Positions 35,635 through 45,664 of a DNA stretch of 64,000 bases are shown here, piece by piece; the first letter of the stretch is position 1; every line of letters begins with the position of its first letter. A program made the translations under genes and the position numbers. Below the pieces are notes generated by a model. It saw nothing but the letters and a program-made list of their open reading frames with translations, was not told where the DNA came from and ran no database searches. Source of the stretch: Paragorgia papillata (taxonomy: Eukaryota > Cnidaria > Anthozoa > Scleralcyonacea > Coralliidae); contig JAWNZC010000106.1 in NCBI GenBank assembly GCA_035771165.1, positions 620,001 through 684,000 of the forward strand, in the 5' to 3' direction.

Positions 35635-37387
35635 TCACTCATTGTTATATGTATTGCAACTTTGCATAATAAAAGAGTTAAAAAATGGATTCGTTTTAAC
35701 CAGGGGAACATCAAAAGTTATTTTTTTCTTTAATTCATATATGTTATTTGTGTTTTTCTTTGGAATTAGATCGTTCAGCTTATTATTTGAGTTCTCACAA
35801 ACTGACTTAAATAGTTTCTTGGTTAGAATTTCGTGATGATCATGAATGGACTCAATACCTGCCAAAGCTAGCGCGTCTTGATAGGGAGTCCCTGGGAAAA
35901 TGCAAGATAATGCTCCTATATGAGCTTCCTATATGCTCTTTTAATAAGGTCTTCAATGTGGTCATTCCATGTTAGACTAGAGTTAATAGTAACTCCTAGT
36001 AGTTTGACGCTAGTCACAGTACGGATGGGTTTCCCTTCTATGTAAACAGTTGGAAATGATTGATCTTGCAAAGAACAGTTGAAACTGATGACGAGATCCT
36101 TTATCTTGTTGCAGTTCAGTTGGAACAAGTTGTTTCTTGACCACTCATGAACCTGATCAGCTGCTTGTTGTGCTTTACTCTGCTCTCCCTTAACGATGGT
36201 CTCAGACACAGTGGTGTCATCAACATATTTCCACATGCTAAATGGATCTACAATATTGAGATCGTTGATCATAACCAAGAACAACCAAGGCCCCAACTTA
36301 GTTCGTTGGGGCACCCCCGATGGAACTCCCCACTCCGAAAAACAGTCCTTTCCTAATTTAACCCTCGGTGATCTATTCGTGAGAAAACTTATGATCCAGT
36401 TAATGATGCTATATCGAAGGTCCATCTGTTTCAATTTCATAACGAGTGTAGCATGATGTATCAGATCAAAAGCTTTATGGTTAGTCAAATAATAGAATCC
36501 GTTCTGATGAACCTCTGTCGTCAGTTTCTCCTAGCCATTTATGAAACAAGCTTATCAGAGCCAAGACAGTGGAAGAACCGGAAATTGTCCCATACTGATT
36601 AGGGTCGATCGATTTTGTTACAGCTGGTTTCACATAGTCTGCTACCACAAAGTCTTCTGCAACTTTGGAAAGGGACGAGGTAAGTGAGATTGGATGAAGT
36701 TCCTTCTTTGGGTCAATGACCTGTTTGACTTTGGGAAGTGGGGATATGTTCGCAAGTTTCCAACTGGAGGGCAACTTCTGATCCCTAAAAGAGGCGTTCA
36801 GTATGTCAGTAACGGGTTCTGCTACAAAATCGGCATATTCTTTATAGAGCCAGTTGGGAATGCCGTTCGGGCCTGAGGCTTTGTACTTATTTAGGTGCAA
36901 CAGGGTATTATACACGCAATGAGTAGAAACCTCAAAAACATCAGCAGCATCGTCTACAGTTAAATAGGCGGCACCGGAGTCGAGTGGTTCATAGGCTTGT
37001 AAAGGTTCCAGAAGGGCTGTGTTAATAGCATTTGCTACTTCCAGTCGTGATAATCTTTCGTATTCTGGGACGTTAAGGATATTCAACAAGTCGTTGTCGT
37101 TGTTCCCGCCAGATCCACTTAACTTTTTTACTTCTTTCCACCATTGATGAGGATTGACTTCTTTCAAGTCACGAACTTTTGAGGCGTAGTACTTCGCCCT
37201 GCAGAATTTCCTCTCTTTATTTACAGCGTTTCTGTAGAACTTGTAAAGAGTCCCCTCCTTGCTGAAATGAAAGGCACGCCGACGTAAGCGTATCAATTTT
37301 TTTATTTTGGTACTTATCCAGGGAGCATCCTTAGGGCACACTTTCATCGTTTTTTCAGGCATAATATGATTGAAACCAATCTTCACC
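35635..37387 (-). pseudogene. LINE reverse transcriptase fragment (third LINE), 5'-truncated
   Basis: On the minus strand, 37386-36481 reads from the endonuclease-RT linker (CPKDAPWISTKIKKLI) into RT (YKASGPNGIPNWLYK, then SSWKLANISPLPKVK). A frameshift at about 36485 leads into 36488-35916 with KAFDLIHHATL, WGVPSGVPQRTKLGPWLF and the catalytic MWKYVDDTTV block. A stop or frameshift near 35916 is followed by 35865-35635 (AGIESIHDHHEILTKKLF), the usual C-terminal region. It differs from LINEs 1 and 2 (YVDD, different thumb). Its 5' side ends abruptly at Ty3/gypsy sequence at 37387, as expected for a truncated LINE insertion. Confidence 0.85.
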
Positions 37388-37709
37388 GATGGCTAAGATT
37401 TGGGATGAAAGGTGCCATATAGGTGGCCAGACCCAAGAACGTCTGGAGTTCTTGTCTATTAGCTGGAGGTGCCATCTGCTTAAGGGCTGAGACTTTGGGT
37501 CTGGTTGTATTCCATCTGGTACACTTTCATCGTTTTTTCAGGCATAATATGATTGAAACCAATCTTCACCAATTCCTAAGATTTGGGATGAAAGGTGCCA
37601 TATAGGTGGCCAGACCCAAGAACGTCTGGAGTTCTTGTCTATTAGCTGGAGGTGCCATCTGCTTAAGGGCTGAGACTTTGTCTGGGTCTGGTTGTATTCC
37701 ATCTGGACC
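37338..37709. repeat. 183-bp tandem duplication spanning a LINE/gypsy junction
   Basis: 37338-37520 and 37521-37709 are the same sequence (second copy 6 bp longer near 37680). Each begins with about 50 bp of the LINE linker and continues with about 133 bp of gypsy RT. The junctions, at 37387 and 37570, differ by a few bases (ACCGATGGCTAAG versus ACCAATTCCTAAG). Confidence 0.92.
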
Positions 37710-38627
37710 ACAGATGAGGCCATAAAACTTTATCTTCTCTTGTTTCACAAAACATTTGTCAGGATTCAACTTCAGACCTGTACGTTGGCAGCAGTTGATC
37801 ATTCTGTGAAGATTACGGTCATGCTCTTCTTCTGTTTTACCAGAAATCACAATGTCATCTGCAATGCCGACAACACCTTCACAGCCTTCGAATGTCTGGT
37901 CGATCTTTGCCTGGAAAATATCTTGCGACATCTTTAGGCCAAAAGGCATACGTTTGAAACGATACCTACCAAATGGAGAATTTAATGTAGTGAGGTAACT
38001 TCATTCTTCATCAAGTACAACGTTCCAATAGCCACATTTTGCATCGACGATAGAGAAGAACTTTGCTTGGTTCAGTTTTGGTAGAATCTCTTCCAGGGTA
38101 GGAATGACGTGGTGCTCTCTTAGGATTGCTGCATTCAGGTCCTTGGGGTCCAGACATAATCTTAATCTTCCATTTGGTTTTCGTCGATAAACCAGGCTGT
38201 TTACCCACCTTGTAGGCTCTTCTTGTATTTTAGTTATAATGCCCTTGGCAATCATCTCATCCAGCTCTTTCTTTATGTCATCTTTTAGGCTGATTGGAAC
38301 TCGTCGTGGAGGATGGATTACTGGTGGGACTAATGGATCGACGGTTATGTGATATTCACCTTGGAATTTTCCTATATCATTAAAACAATGTGGATATTGT
38401 GTTATCAAGTCTTCCTTGCTCTTTACCGGTTTGGTTATTGACATTTGCTCAGGACTTTGGCTGGTGGAAGATGAGGTATAGGTAGGTGGTGTCGATTGCT
38501 TGTCTATAGCACAATTAAATTTTACCAAATCTAGGGCAGTCGATGTTGGTAGGCCAATGATAGCATGACCGTATGTATGTAACATAGAACTGCGCAGCAG
38601 AACTTTTCCCCTTGAACTCGCAGTCAA
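37566..38627 (-). pseudogene. Gypsy protease C-terminus and reverse transcriptase, one nonsense codon
   Basis: The frame 38627-38001 gives the protease C-terminal block (HAIIGLPTSTALDLVKF), a linker, and RT motifs (VPPVIHPPRRVPISLKDDIK, then RLCLDPKDLNAAI, then FFSIVDAKCGYW). A TGA at 38001-38003 interrupts it. The same frame reopens at once and contains FGRYRFKRMPFGLKMSQDIF and the catalytic box VGIADDIVISG, ending in FLGLATYMAPFIPNL. The N-terminal overlap with the gag-protease frame reflects a frameshift near 38590, in the middle of the protease fold, so it is a lesion rather than a programmed gag-pol shift. Enzyme: RNA-directed DNA polymerase of the Ty3/gypsy type. Confidence 0.9.
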
Positions 38628-39738
38628 TGGTTACGATAACATGGTGGTTTATTCTTGACCCTCCGTATGCAGTAAGGATGGTGTCTGATGAATTTGTTGC
38701 TCCCTTCTTGGGGTTGCCATTCTTATCAATGTTTTGTGGGTACATTGCACGATATAACCGTATAGGAAGTATATTTCCTTGAGCACCGGTGTCTAGCTTA
38801 GCTTTAAGTGATGTTTTAGCTTGGGCTTCACTGTTCAAGTCGATGCTCACTGTAACAAACACTTCATCCTTGCTTGCTTTTGATTTTTGGTAGTCAACGT
38901 TTGCTATCGACATTGTAGGGTCATTTTCGTCTTTGTCAATAGGGTGGATTTGGCTCCTTTGTCCTTTGGATCTACATACTTGTGCAAAATGGTTGGGTTT
39001 TTTACATGTGTGACAGAGTTGTCCTTTTGCTGGGCATTTCTCTGACCTGTTGTGTCTGCGACCACAATTTCCACATTGGGTTGTTGTTTGCTGATAGTAA
39101 ATTTGGCCTTGTGACAGAATTGGTTCCTTCAATCTCTGATTGTAGCCGTCTTGGGTTCGCTGCTTGATAATGTGAATGCTTTCTTCCTTATTCTCAGCAG
39201 ACATAGCTTTAAGTTGAGCTTGAGAAGTCTCATAAGTTCTTGCAATTCGCGTGGCTTTCTCAAGTGTAAGCTCGGCTCCTTCCATTATCAGCTTTTCTCT
39301 CACTTTGTTTGAATTAGTCCCGAAGACTATTCGATCTCTAACCATTTCATTCTTATCGTGAAATTCGCAATCTTGGGCAAGAAGTTGTAATTCGGTTATG
39401 AATTGTTCCACTGGCTCTGCCAGGCCTTGAACTTTGTTATAAAATTTATATCGAGCAAACACAGGATTTGCCTTCGGGTTAACATGCTTCTCAAAGCGAT
39501 CATAGTATGTCTTTAATTTACCTTTATCTTCTTCTGCGATATCTGCCCATGTGCTGAATATATCTCCACCTTTTTGTCCTACCCAGATGAGTAAATAGCT
39601 GCATTTCTCGGCTTCGTTTTTTGACTTGAGCGGGCCAGAGAACATCAGCCCAACATGTTGCTTAAAACGTCGCCAATTTTCTTTGAGGTTATCGTCGTCC
39701 CATTGCATAACAGGAGTTTCCACTCCACTCAGTGCCAT
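38515..39738 (-). CDS. Gypsy Gag (capsid, zinc knuckles) and protease active-site region
   Basis: This 407-residue frame starts at an ATG (MALSGVETPVMQWDDD) soon after the primer binding site. Residues about 1-190 are a capsid-like helical region with NWRRFKQHVGLMFSG and TELQLLAQDCEFHDKNEM. Two CCHC-like zinc knuckles follow near residues 215-255 (CGNCGRRHNRSEKC and CHTCKKPNHFAQVC), which would bind genomic RNA. The aspartic protease active site is LDTGAQGNILPI near residue 315. The last about 20 residues (YIRSCYHWPTN onward) are out of frame relative to the conserved protease C-terminus, which is in the overlapping frame. Gag is intact, but the Gag-Pol continuity is broken. Confidence 0.88.
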   Translation of the reverse strand: MALSGVETPVMQWDDDNLKENWRRFKQHVGLMFSGPLKSKNEAEKCSYLLIWVGQKGGDIFSTWADIAEEDKGKLKTYYDRFEKHVNPKANPVFARYKFYNKVQGLAEPVEQFITELQLLAQDCEFHDKNEMVRDRIVFGTNSNKVREKLIMEGAELTLEKATRIARTYETSQAQLKAMSAENKEESIHIIKQRTQDGYNQRLKEPILSQGQIYYQQTTTQCGNCGRRHNRSEKCPAKGQLCHTCKKPNHFAQVCRSKGQRSQIHPIDKDENDPTMSIANVDYQKSKASKDEVFVTVSIDLNSEAQAKTSLKAKLDTGAQGNILPIRLYRAMYPQNIDKNGNPKKGATNSSDTILTAYGGSRINHHVIVTIDCEFKGKSSAAQFYVTYIRSCYHWPTNIDCPRFGKI

Positions 39739-39769
39739 GACTATAAAGTATTCTCGGATTCTAACTAAG

Positions 39770-39787
39770 ATCCCACTCCTGACACCA
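39770..39787 (-). promoter_or_regulatory. Gypsy primer binding site matching tRNA-Leu 3' end
   Basis: On the minus strand the sequence directly after the LTR is TGGTGTCAGGAGTGGGAT. This is complementary to the 3' end of animal tRNA-Leu(CAG), whose sequence ends ATCCCACTCCTGACA plus CCA (from memory). The 18-nt match and the position adjoining the LTR's terminal ACA support its role as minus-strand DNA primer site. Confidence 0.75.
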
Positions 39788-40062
39788 TGTAATAATCTCC
39801 AGCTTTACGATTTACGATACATATATTTTAAAATCTGAACTCGCTGAGAGTACAAACTGAAATCCACAACCCACAAGTCAGAACCTCGTGGGGGGTCTGA
39901 ACCGGAACCGGAAGTATCTAATATCATTACAGTGAGAAGAGTGTTTCAAATTTGACTCTAACAAACACCACACGTTTTCTCCCAGTAGTCCGGTTATCCA
40001 ATATATATAAAGTTAGTTTACTTTAGTCAAAATATTTATAGTACGCCTTGTAGTAATACACA
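39788..40062 (-). repeat. Gypsy 5' LTR (outer boundary approximate)
   Basis: The inner edge is set by the primer binding site: the LTR ends in TTACA on the minus strand just before 39787. On the minus strand a TGTGTATTAC start near 40062 would give an LTR of about 275 bp with TG...CA ends. A TGTGTTCCC start at 40077 is an alternative. Only one LTR exists in the window, so the outer edge and target duplication cannot be verified. Confidence 0.55.
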
Positions 40063-40079
40063 GCAACTGGGAACACAGC

Positions 40080-42370
40080 TCAACTACCTTCTCCTGCTAT
40101 ACGCACTTCTAATCTCTTGCGGAGAATATGTTTTGTTCCTGTAGTGGGTAGGCCCCTCTTCTTCAACTCTTGTTTGGGTTCAGGTACTGACAAAGCCTTT
40201 ACATCAATGCTTGATGATAGAGGGAGCTCCTTTGTATGACTAGATTTAACATCGTCATCATGGTGCGACTTATCAGGAAACCTCATCTTGCATAACTGGC
40301 AAACTACTGGTAAAACAACTTGTTCCACTTCTGGAACCAATTGTTGTTTTGAAGAATATTCAAGAACAATGCTACATTGTGCACAAAAATTACACAGCTG
40401 CTCATGAAGATCAGCCTGTTTCTTACCAGTCACAAGTCTGCTTCAGAAACCTGGGAGGGCATTTGTGACTCATAATGTGAGATATACATTGATGGCATAG
40501 GCTGATGCTCAGGTAAGTAAAATGCCCTAATGTAATTAGCCAGCATGACTTGCCAACATTTCCCTAGAGAACCAGTAGCCTTGGAATGATTGGTGAGAGT
40601 TAAGTCATGTTTGATTCCAGAATGCTTGGACTCCTTGGCTTGAAGTGATAATATACCTAAGCCAATACCATAGTTTTAAAACAATAGCAAGGGGTGGTAT
40701 GGAATAGCATAACCAATAGTCCATACCGTAATATTAATAAATGATGGAAAAAAGAAAGCTAATAGATTAAAATAGTGCGTCAAATAATCCTTAAGCTGAT
40801 TAATTTCTGATATATCCGTAACAACCTTGTTAAATAAAGTACCAGCATTTCTTAAATACTGAGCTGCCTTACCTAGAGCCAGCCTTTTAAGCCTCTGGAT
40901 GTCCGACTCATTTACAATTTCTAATAAGGCATCCACTAATTTATATGAATGCTTAGCTAGTGCAATTGCGTGCTTTCCAATAAGACGGGTACTTAGATTG
41001 TTAGCCCGATGATTTTTTTCATCATAGTGCTCCCTGATCTTGTTAACGATGGATGCAAGACCACAACCCGATTGTGGCTGAGAAGACTCATCAAAATCTT
41101 CTGCCTGACTATTAATGTCAGTATCTACAGGAGAAGCCTCAGCTGGCACAGATTTCTCCAAACTTCCACAGGAGAACCTAGGACTTCTAAGAATAAATCA
41201 ATGCAATTTCTTTGCAATGCTTCCTTATAAAATAAATTTAGGATATGTTGCCATGCATTAATTTCATTGTGCATTGGCTCGGATTGTTGAAGGTTTGCAT
41301 AGTCTCTAATCCTGGACTTCCAAGTTGCCTTAAGCCATTTGCCGCCATAAACTCTAGCACCTTTTTGTGCCTATGTGAGTAGGGAGAGTTTTACGGTAAG
41401 CCTCTAACTTTATCAAGTCCCTATGTCTACCTTCCTTAGTTTCCATGTGCAATCATCAGAACCTCCAATAGAACCACCTAATTTAGAAAGTTCACCATGG
41501 TGAACATTTGCATATGGTGAAGGATAAGTTGCAGCTTGATTGAGCAAATTGTTTGCCCAACTTTGCCAGGACTGGTCAGCACTTGGTTGAAATTCAACTG
41601 TGCATTGATGTCCACAAACGGTCAACAAGTTTCCCTCCATCACAAGAAATCTCATCAGCATGCTGTTTCCAGAGTTGTTCCATGACCGGGTCCTTCTCAG
41701 AAACACTTAAACAATGAAGCAAGTAATGCAACTCTCTACTTCGTACATTTGACCCAAAGTCCCAGCAAGTTATTGAGCCTATAGACATACCTAACCCAGA
41801 AGTTTCAGGTGCACCATCGTCCGAAAATTGAAATATAAAGTGGTTCATTTTCCATTGAACCACATGAGCTGATCACTTAATCTAGGTACCTTAAATGCAA
41901 ATCTAATATCGTAAACACTAATCCACGCGATACCCCTGGAAAATTAGCAACTTGTGAAACATTACCTATATCTAAACTTTTAACAAACCTGTCAACCTTC
42001 TCGTCACCACTCACCAGCTATTTTACGAAGTGCAACATCTACATCAAGGCATTTCACATTTTGCCGGAGCCATATTGCTTTGTCTGCATCATAAACAGAG
42101 CTTTGTGTTTTGCAAACTAACTTGAACTTTCACCTTGATAAATAGTTCTGGTACTTCTGCCTGTTTAATGGCATATTCAGAATTAAAATCCTTGATCGAT
42201 TTACCAAATACCCCTTGTAAATACTTCCCTCGCTTATAATTACTTACTAGCTTATCAATAACTCCCGTAGAGGCATAAGCAGCAATTAAATCCCATGCCC
42301 AAAATATTGCCCCTTCATAGCATATCTTTGGTTTCTTGACGTCTTCGATACCTGGTGCTATTGCCAACAT
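40080..42370 (-). pseudogene. Degenerate uncharacterised gene with zinc-finger-like and SAP-like C-terminus
   Basis: Minus-strand pieces in order: 42370-42089 (YEGAIFWAWDLIAAYASTGV), 41863-41413 (SIGSITCWDFGSNVRSRELH, then TVEFQPSADQSWQSWANNLL), 41161-40676 (GKHAIALAKHSYKLVDALLE, ending with VWTIGYAIPYH), and 40433-40080. The last piece has a CxxC...H-x-H arrangement (CQLCKMRFPDKSHH) followed by KQELKKRGLPTTGTKHILRK, which fits a SAP helix-turn-helix DNA-binding motif. From memory this order matches a multi-copy cnidarian protein of unknown role. Frameshifts and stops separate all blocks. The gypsy LTR lies just beyond the C-terminus. SAP and zinc motifs suggest DNA binding; nothing more can be said. 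Confidence 0.5.
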
Positions 42371-42676
42371 CAGAAATCATTTCGAATGAAGTGGAATTCC
42401 TACTTCGTTTCGATTTTGCTTGCTGGGTCTGGCCAAGCATTGCTTTGAAGTGATCATATTGCTTCTTCAGTAATGCCAGTAATGGTGTTCTTGCTCTGCC
42501 ACGTTAGCTCTGGTATCTTCCAATAGTTTACCTATAATAGAAATATAATAAAATTAAAGCTATCAATCAACTGATCAATATATAATTATTTTACAACAAA
42601 ATATATTGTAAGCAAGGTATATTACACATATTTTAACTTCATAATTAAACAATATAATTACAAAAAGGAACTTGGT

Positions 42677-42678
<2 letters not shown>
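42371..42678. other. Unassigned short interval
   Basis: AT-rich sequence between the degenerate SAP gene and the TA microsatellite. No feature seen. Confidence 0.4.

Positions 42679-42740
<62 letters not shown>
42679..42740. repeat. (TA)n microsatellite at palindrome left edge
   Basis: About 62 bp of pure AT dinucleotide. Further (TA)n tracts sit at the palindrome centre (about 42882-42902) and beyond its right edge (43066-43086). Confidence 0.97.
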
Positions 42741-42744
<4 letters not shown>

Positions 42745-43042
42745 CGTCGGACTAGTAAACCGAAGGTCGCGGGTTCAAATCCCAGCCGGGCCAAGTAGAG
42801 TTTTCTTTTGTCCAGTATGGTTCGTCACTCGGAGTAACACCTAATATCAATATGTCACTCGGAGTAACACCTAATATCAATATATATATATATATATATA
42901 TATTGATATTAGGTGTTACTCCGAGTGACATATTGATATTAGGTGTTACTCCGAGTGACGAACCATACTGGACAAAAGAAAACTCTACTTGGCCCGGCTG
43001 GGATTTGAACCCGCGACCTTCGGTTTACTAGTCCGACGCTCT
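42741..43042. repeat. Perfect palindrome, 151-bp arms, of a tRNA-derived SINE
   Basis: Bases 42741-42891 are the exact reverse complement of 42892-43042. Each arm holds, from outside in, a tRNA-like head with a B-box (GGTTCAAATCC), a unique body (AAGTAGAGTTTTCTTTTGTC), and two copies of a 30-bp tail unit starting GTCACTCGGAGTAACACC, then a TA run at the centre. The right copy extends outward to a full tRNA-like 5' end at 43061. The left copy stops at AGAGCGTCGG in the D-arm and meets a (TA)n tract. The two copies are thus a head-out inverted SINE pair. Confidence 0.95.
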
Positions 43043-43061
43043 ACCGACTGAGCCACAGGTC
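42990..43061 (-). tRNA. tRNA-Thr(AGU)-like sequence, SINE head or pseudogene
   Basis: On the minus strand 43061 to 42990 is 72 nt with an A-box (TGGCTCAGTCGG) and a B-box (GGTTCAAATCC). The anticodon loop reads CTAGTAA, giving anticodon AGT (Thr). The acceptor stem pairs poorly at two positions (A2-C71, T7-C66) and the anticodon stem has an A-A mismatch at its loop end. No CCA or terminator-like T run follows; instead a SINE body continues. I call it a tRNA-derived SINE head rather than a working tRNA gene. Confidence 0.6.
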
Positions 43062-43086
43062 AAGTTATATATATATATATATATAT

Positions 43087-43565
43087 AATACATGTATATA
43101 TATATTTGTGAAATTCATGAATAATTAATGAGGTTAAGAAGCAATCAAAACGTAGCATTCAAGTCACATGTATACGTCTGTAAATCCCAATAAAGATCAT
43201 CAGTTAGGAATACTAATTAGCCTTCTTGATGTTTATCAAAAGTTATGAATACTAATTAGCTCCATTCTATTGTTACATTTCACAAGTACGACTTCGCGTC
43301 CGATTTGTATGGGGATTAAGTAGCTCGCCTGCGGCTTGCTTTGTAAATTATACAGATCGACCGCTCATGCTGTATCTATTACTTATTACTTATATTTATT
43401 ATATGTCTTGCGAGTCCGAACTGGCGTATTGAACGCTGATTGGCTAACGTGCGAGTCCGTACTTCACCGTACGGTCTCGGTGTACGGACCCGCACAAAAA
43501 ACCCGCACAAAAACAACAAACTACAGCGAAACAATTTGTGAGCAAAATTAAACGAAATAGCGAAA
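43087..43565. other. Intergenic sequence upstream of recombinase-like gene
   Basis: A duplicated GTTA(G/T)GAATACTAATTAGC motif occurs near 43203 and 43243. The last 200 bp is less AT-rich and may include a promoter for the gene at 43566, but no specific element is recognisable. Confidence 0.4.
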
Positions 43566-45140
43566 ATGGACGGCCAATTCTATTATCCGGAGGAACTAAC
43601 CGAGGAAGATGATATTTTAAATGCTACGGAGACAGAGTACATTAGAGAAAAAAAGCAAGCCATTTTAAAACGCCGGGCAAACCTCGCAACAACGTCAGCA
43701 ATGTCGCTAGCACTTGAGCAACAACAAGAAAACGAAGACGACGTTTTCACAAAATTTATTTGTGAACAACAGTCTAAAAACACAGTGAATAAAACTAAAG
43801 GCGATGTTAACAACTTTAGACGATTCTGTTCAAGTCAAAACGAAACAAGAGAGTTATAAGACATACCTGTTAAGGAGTTGAATACACTTTTGTGCAAGTT
43901 TTTCATGACAGCGGTAAAGCAAAACGGCGACCAATATGAGCCCGATACTTTAACGTCCATACAAAGAAGCCTTCAGCGAAAGCTTCAAGAGGTTGGTGCA
44001 CCTCATAACATATTGAAAGGCAACGAGTTTCAACGTTCTCGTGAGGTTTTGATAGCAAAACGAAAGAATCTAGTATCCCAAGGCAAAGGAAACAAGCCCA
44101 ACGCAACCAGAGCAATAACAGATGACGAAGAACAAAAGTTATTTGCTGTCGGATATTTCGGCGACAATGAGCCATTGACTCTGCAGCGAACCCTTTGGTG
44201 GGTGTTATCCATGCACTTTGGATTTTGGGCCGGAGATGAGAGTCCTAAACTACGTTGGGGCGATGTTAAGTTGACGAAAGACCCAGAAACCGGCGACGAA
44301 ACACTTGCTTGGTTAACTGAACGTGGTACAAAGACCCGAAATGGGAAAGAAAATGGCCACAGACGAGCATTCACTCCAACAGCACAAGCCAATAATACAG
44401 TGAAATGTCCTGTCCAGTTGTACAAGAAATTCAGATCCCACAGGCCTGCTGAAATGAATGAAGACGATTCCCCGTTTTACTTGGCTATCAACCACAATCG
44501 TGCTCCCAACAGTGAAGTTTGGTACAAAAAATGTCCTCTGGGAAAAAATTTGATAGGCAAGTTTCTCAGCAAAGCTGTTGAATGTGGCCATCTCAGTGGA
44601 GTCAAGAAAATAGCCAACCATTCCGTGAGAAAAACGTCCATAGGAAGACTCCTTGATGCAAATTGTCCTGAGACTTTCGTGGCACAACTCAGTGGTCACA
44701 AAAGCTTGAACAGCCTCAGTCACTATAAAGTTCCGTCAGCCAAGCATCAGAGAGCCATGTCCAATGTTCTGGGTGGTGTACAAGAAAACCAGTCCATCCT
44801 TGCCAGCAGTAGAGCCTCTACAAGTTATCAAGATCAGCCATACAATGAGCAGTTGCAGCCATCTCTACTCAGCGCGTCAACTCAGTTCAAAAGTGAGCAA
44901 CGGCCCGACAGTACACTCCAACCTGTTTCGCTCCCAGTGTTATCACAGAGCATTCAGTCAGCTCAACTTGCAGTTAATCCTCATGAAATATTTCGAGGAG
45001 CTTCTATCCAGAATATCACTGGCTGTACTTTCAATTTCCACTCGTCCTTGCCATCAACCTCCTCGTGCAATGAGTCGTCTCTTCCAGTTAAACGGCAACG
45101 AAGAGCGTATTTCCTTGACTCTGATAGTGATGGCGAGTAA
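43566..45140 (+). pseudogene. DUF3504/Crypton-type tyrosine recombinase-like gene, one nonsense codon
   Basis: An ATG at 43566 opens a single frame to 45140 of about 524 codons, broken only by TAA at 43857-43859 (after NETREL, before DIPVKELN). The C-terminal half matches the DUF3504 domain of Crypton-derived proteins (KCTD1, ZMYM and QRICH1 families): LRWGDVKL, SPFYLAINHNR, the HxxR box NHSVRKTSIGRLLD, and LSGHKSLNSLSHY with the expected catalytic tyrosine. The first catalytic arginine normally lies in an FGFRxRDESRKL-like block; here codon 44226-44228 gives FGFWAGDESPKL. The tail ends NITGCTFNFHSS and an acidic stretch. Such enzymes catalyse site-specific DNA strand exchange in Cryptons. 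With a stop and Arg loss, catalysis is unlikely here. An exon upstream is possible. Confidence 0.75.
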
Positions 45141-45664
45141 CTGATTGACACAAGTACTTTTTATAATTTGTAATCTATATAAATCAGTAATTTTAATATC
45201 TCCGTGAAGAGATCCATAGAGTTATCCAGCTTCGATTAAAATAAGCCCGTTGGCCGTTTCTCGTTTAATACGTCGTTCTGCATATAGCATTTGACTGGCT
45301 TCAGGCTTCTGCCTACTTCTAGCCAATCAGATCATTGGAAGCCGGTAAATGCTCGAGTTGTTTACTATTAAATATGTTTAAAAAAATTTCTTAAAAATTA
45401 TATTCTTTTCAAAATGTTTTCCCTTTTGGTTGTTTTGTTGTCAATTATATCGAATCGCGACTATGAGACCGCTCAGCCTCCGCTTGCGCTGACGTGCAGG
45501 AAGACGTACTGTAGACGATAATGTTTTCTCTAAATTATTTCTCGTTGTTGTGGAGACATAATAAATTCCTTATTAACCTCACAAGCTCAGTCTGTACGGG
45601 AAAATATTTTGCCGTACGGACCTCGCGCTCGGTTAATAAGTACTTAATATATATATATATATAC
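45141..45664. other. Unassigned interval before large inverted repeat
   Basis: Contains the likely 3' UTR of the recombinase-like gene and a (TA)n tract at 45647-45662. No other gene seen. Confidence 0.4.

Larger units (their letters stand above)
37388..40062 (-). mobile_element. Ty3/gypsy LTR retrotransposon, truncated
   Basis: A minus-strand element with an LTR (about 39788-40062), a primer binding site (39770-39787), gag-protease (39738-38515) and the N-terminal half of reverse transcriptase (38627-37566). RNase H, integrase and the second LTR are absent because the element is cut at the LINE junction near 37387-37570. Insertion target is the minus-strand degenerate SAP-domain gene just upstream, or its vicinity. 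Confidence 0.85.

Noticed and set aside
38515..38627. Programmed ribosomal frameshift between gypsy gag-protease and RT frames
   Set aside because: The frame change falls inside the conserved C-terminal part of the protease fold, not at a domain boundary, so it is more likely a mutation.
42990..43061. Functional tRNA-Thr gene
   Set aside because: Acceptor and anticodon stem mismatches, a SINE body immediately downstream, and an inverted duplicate point to a tRNA-derived SINE.
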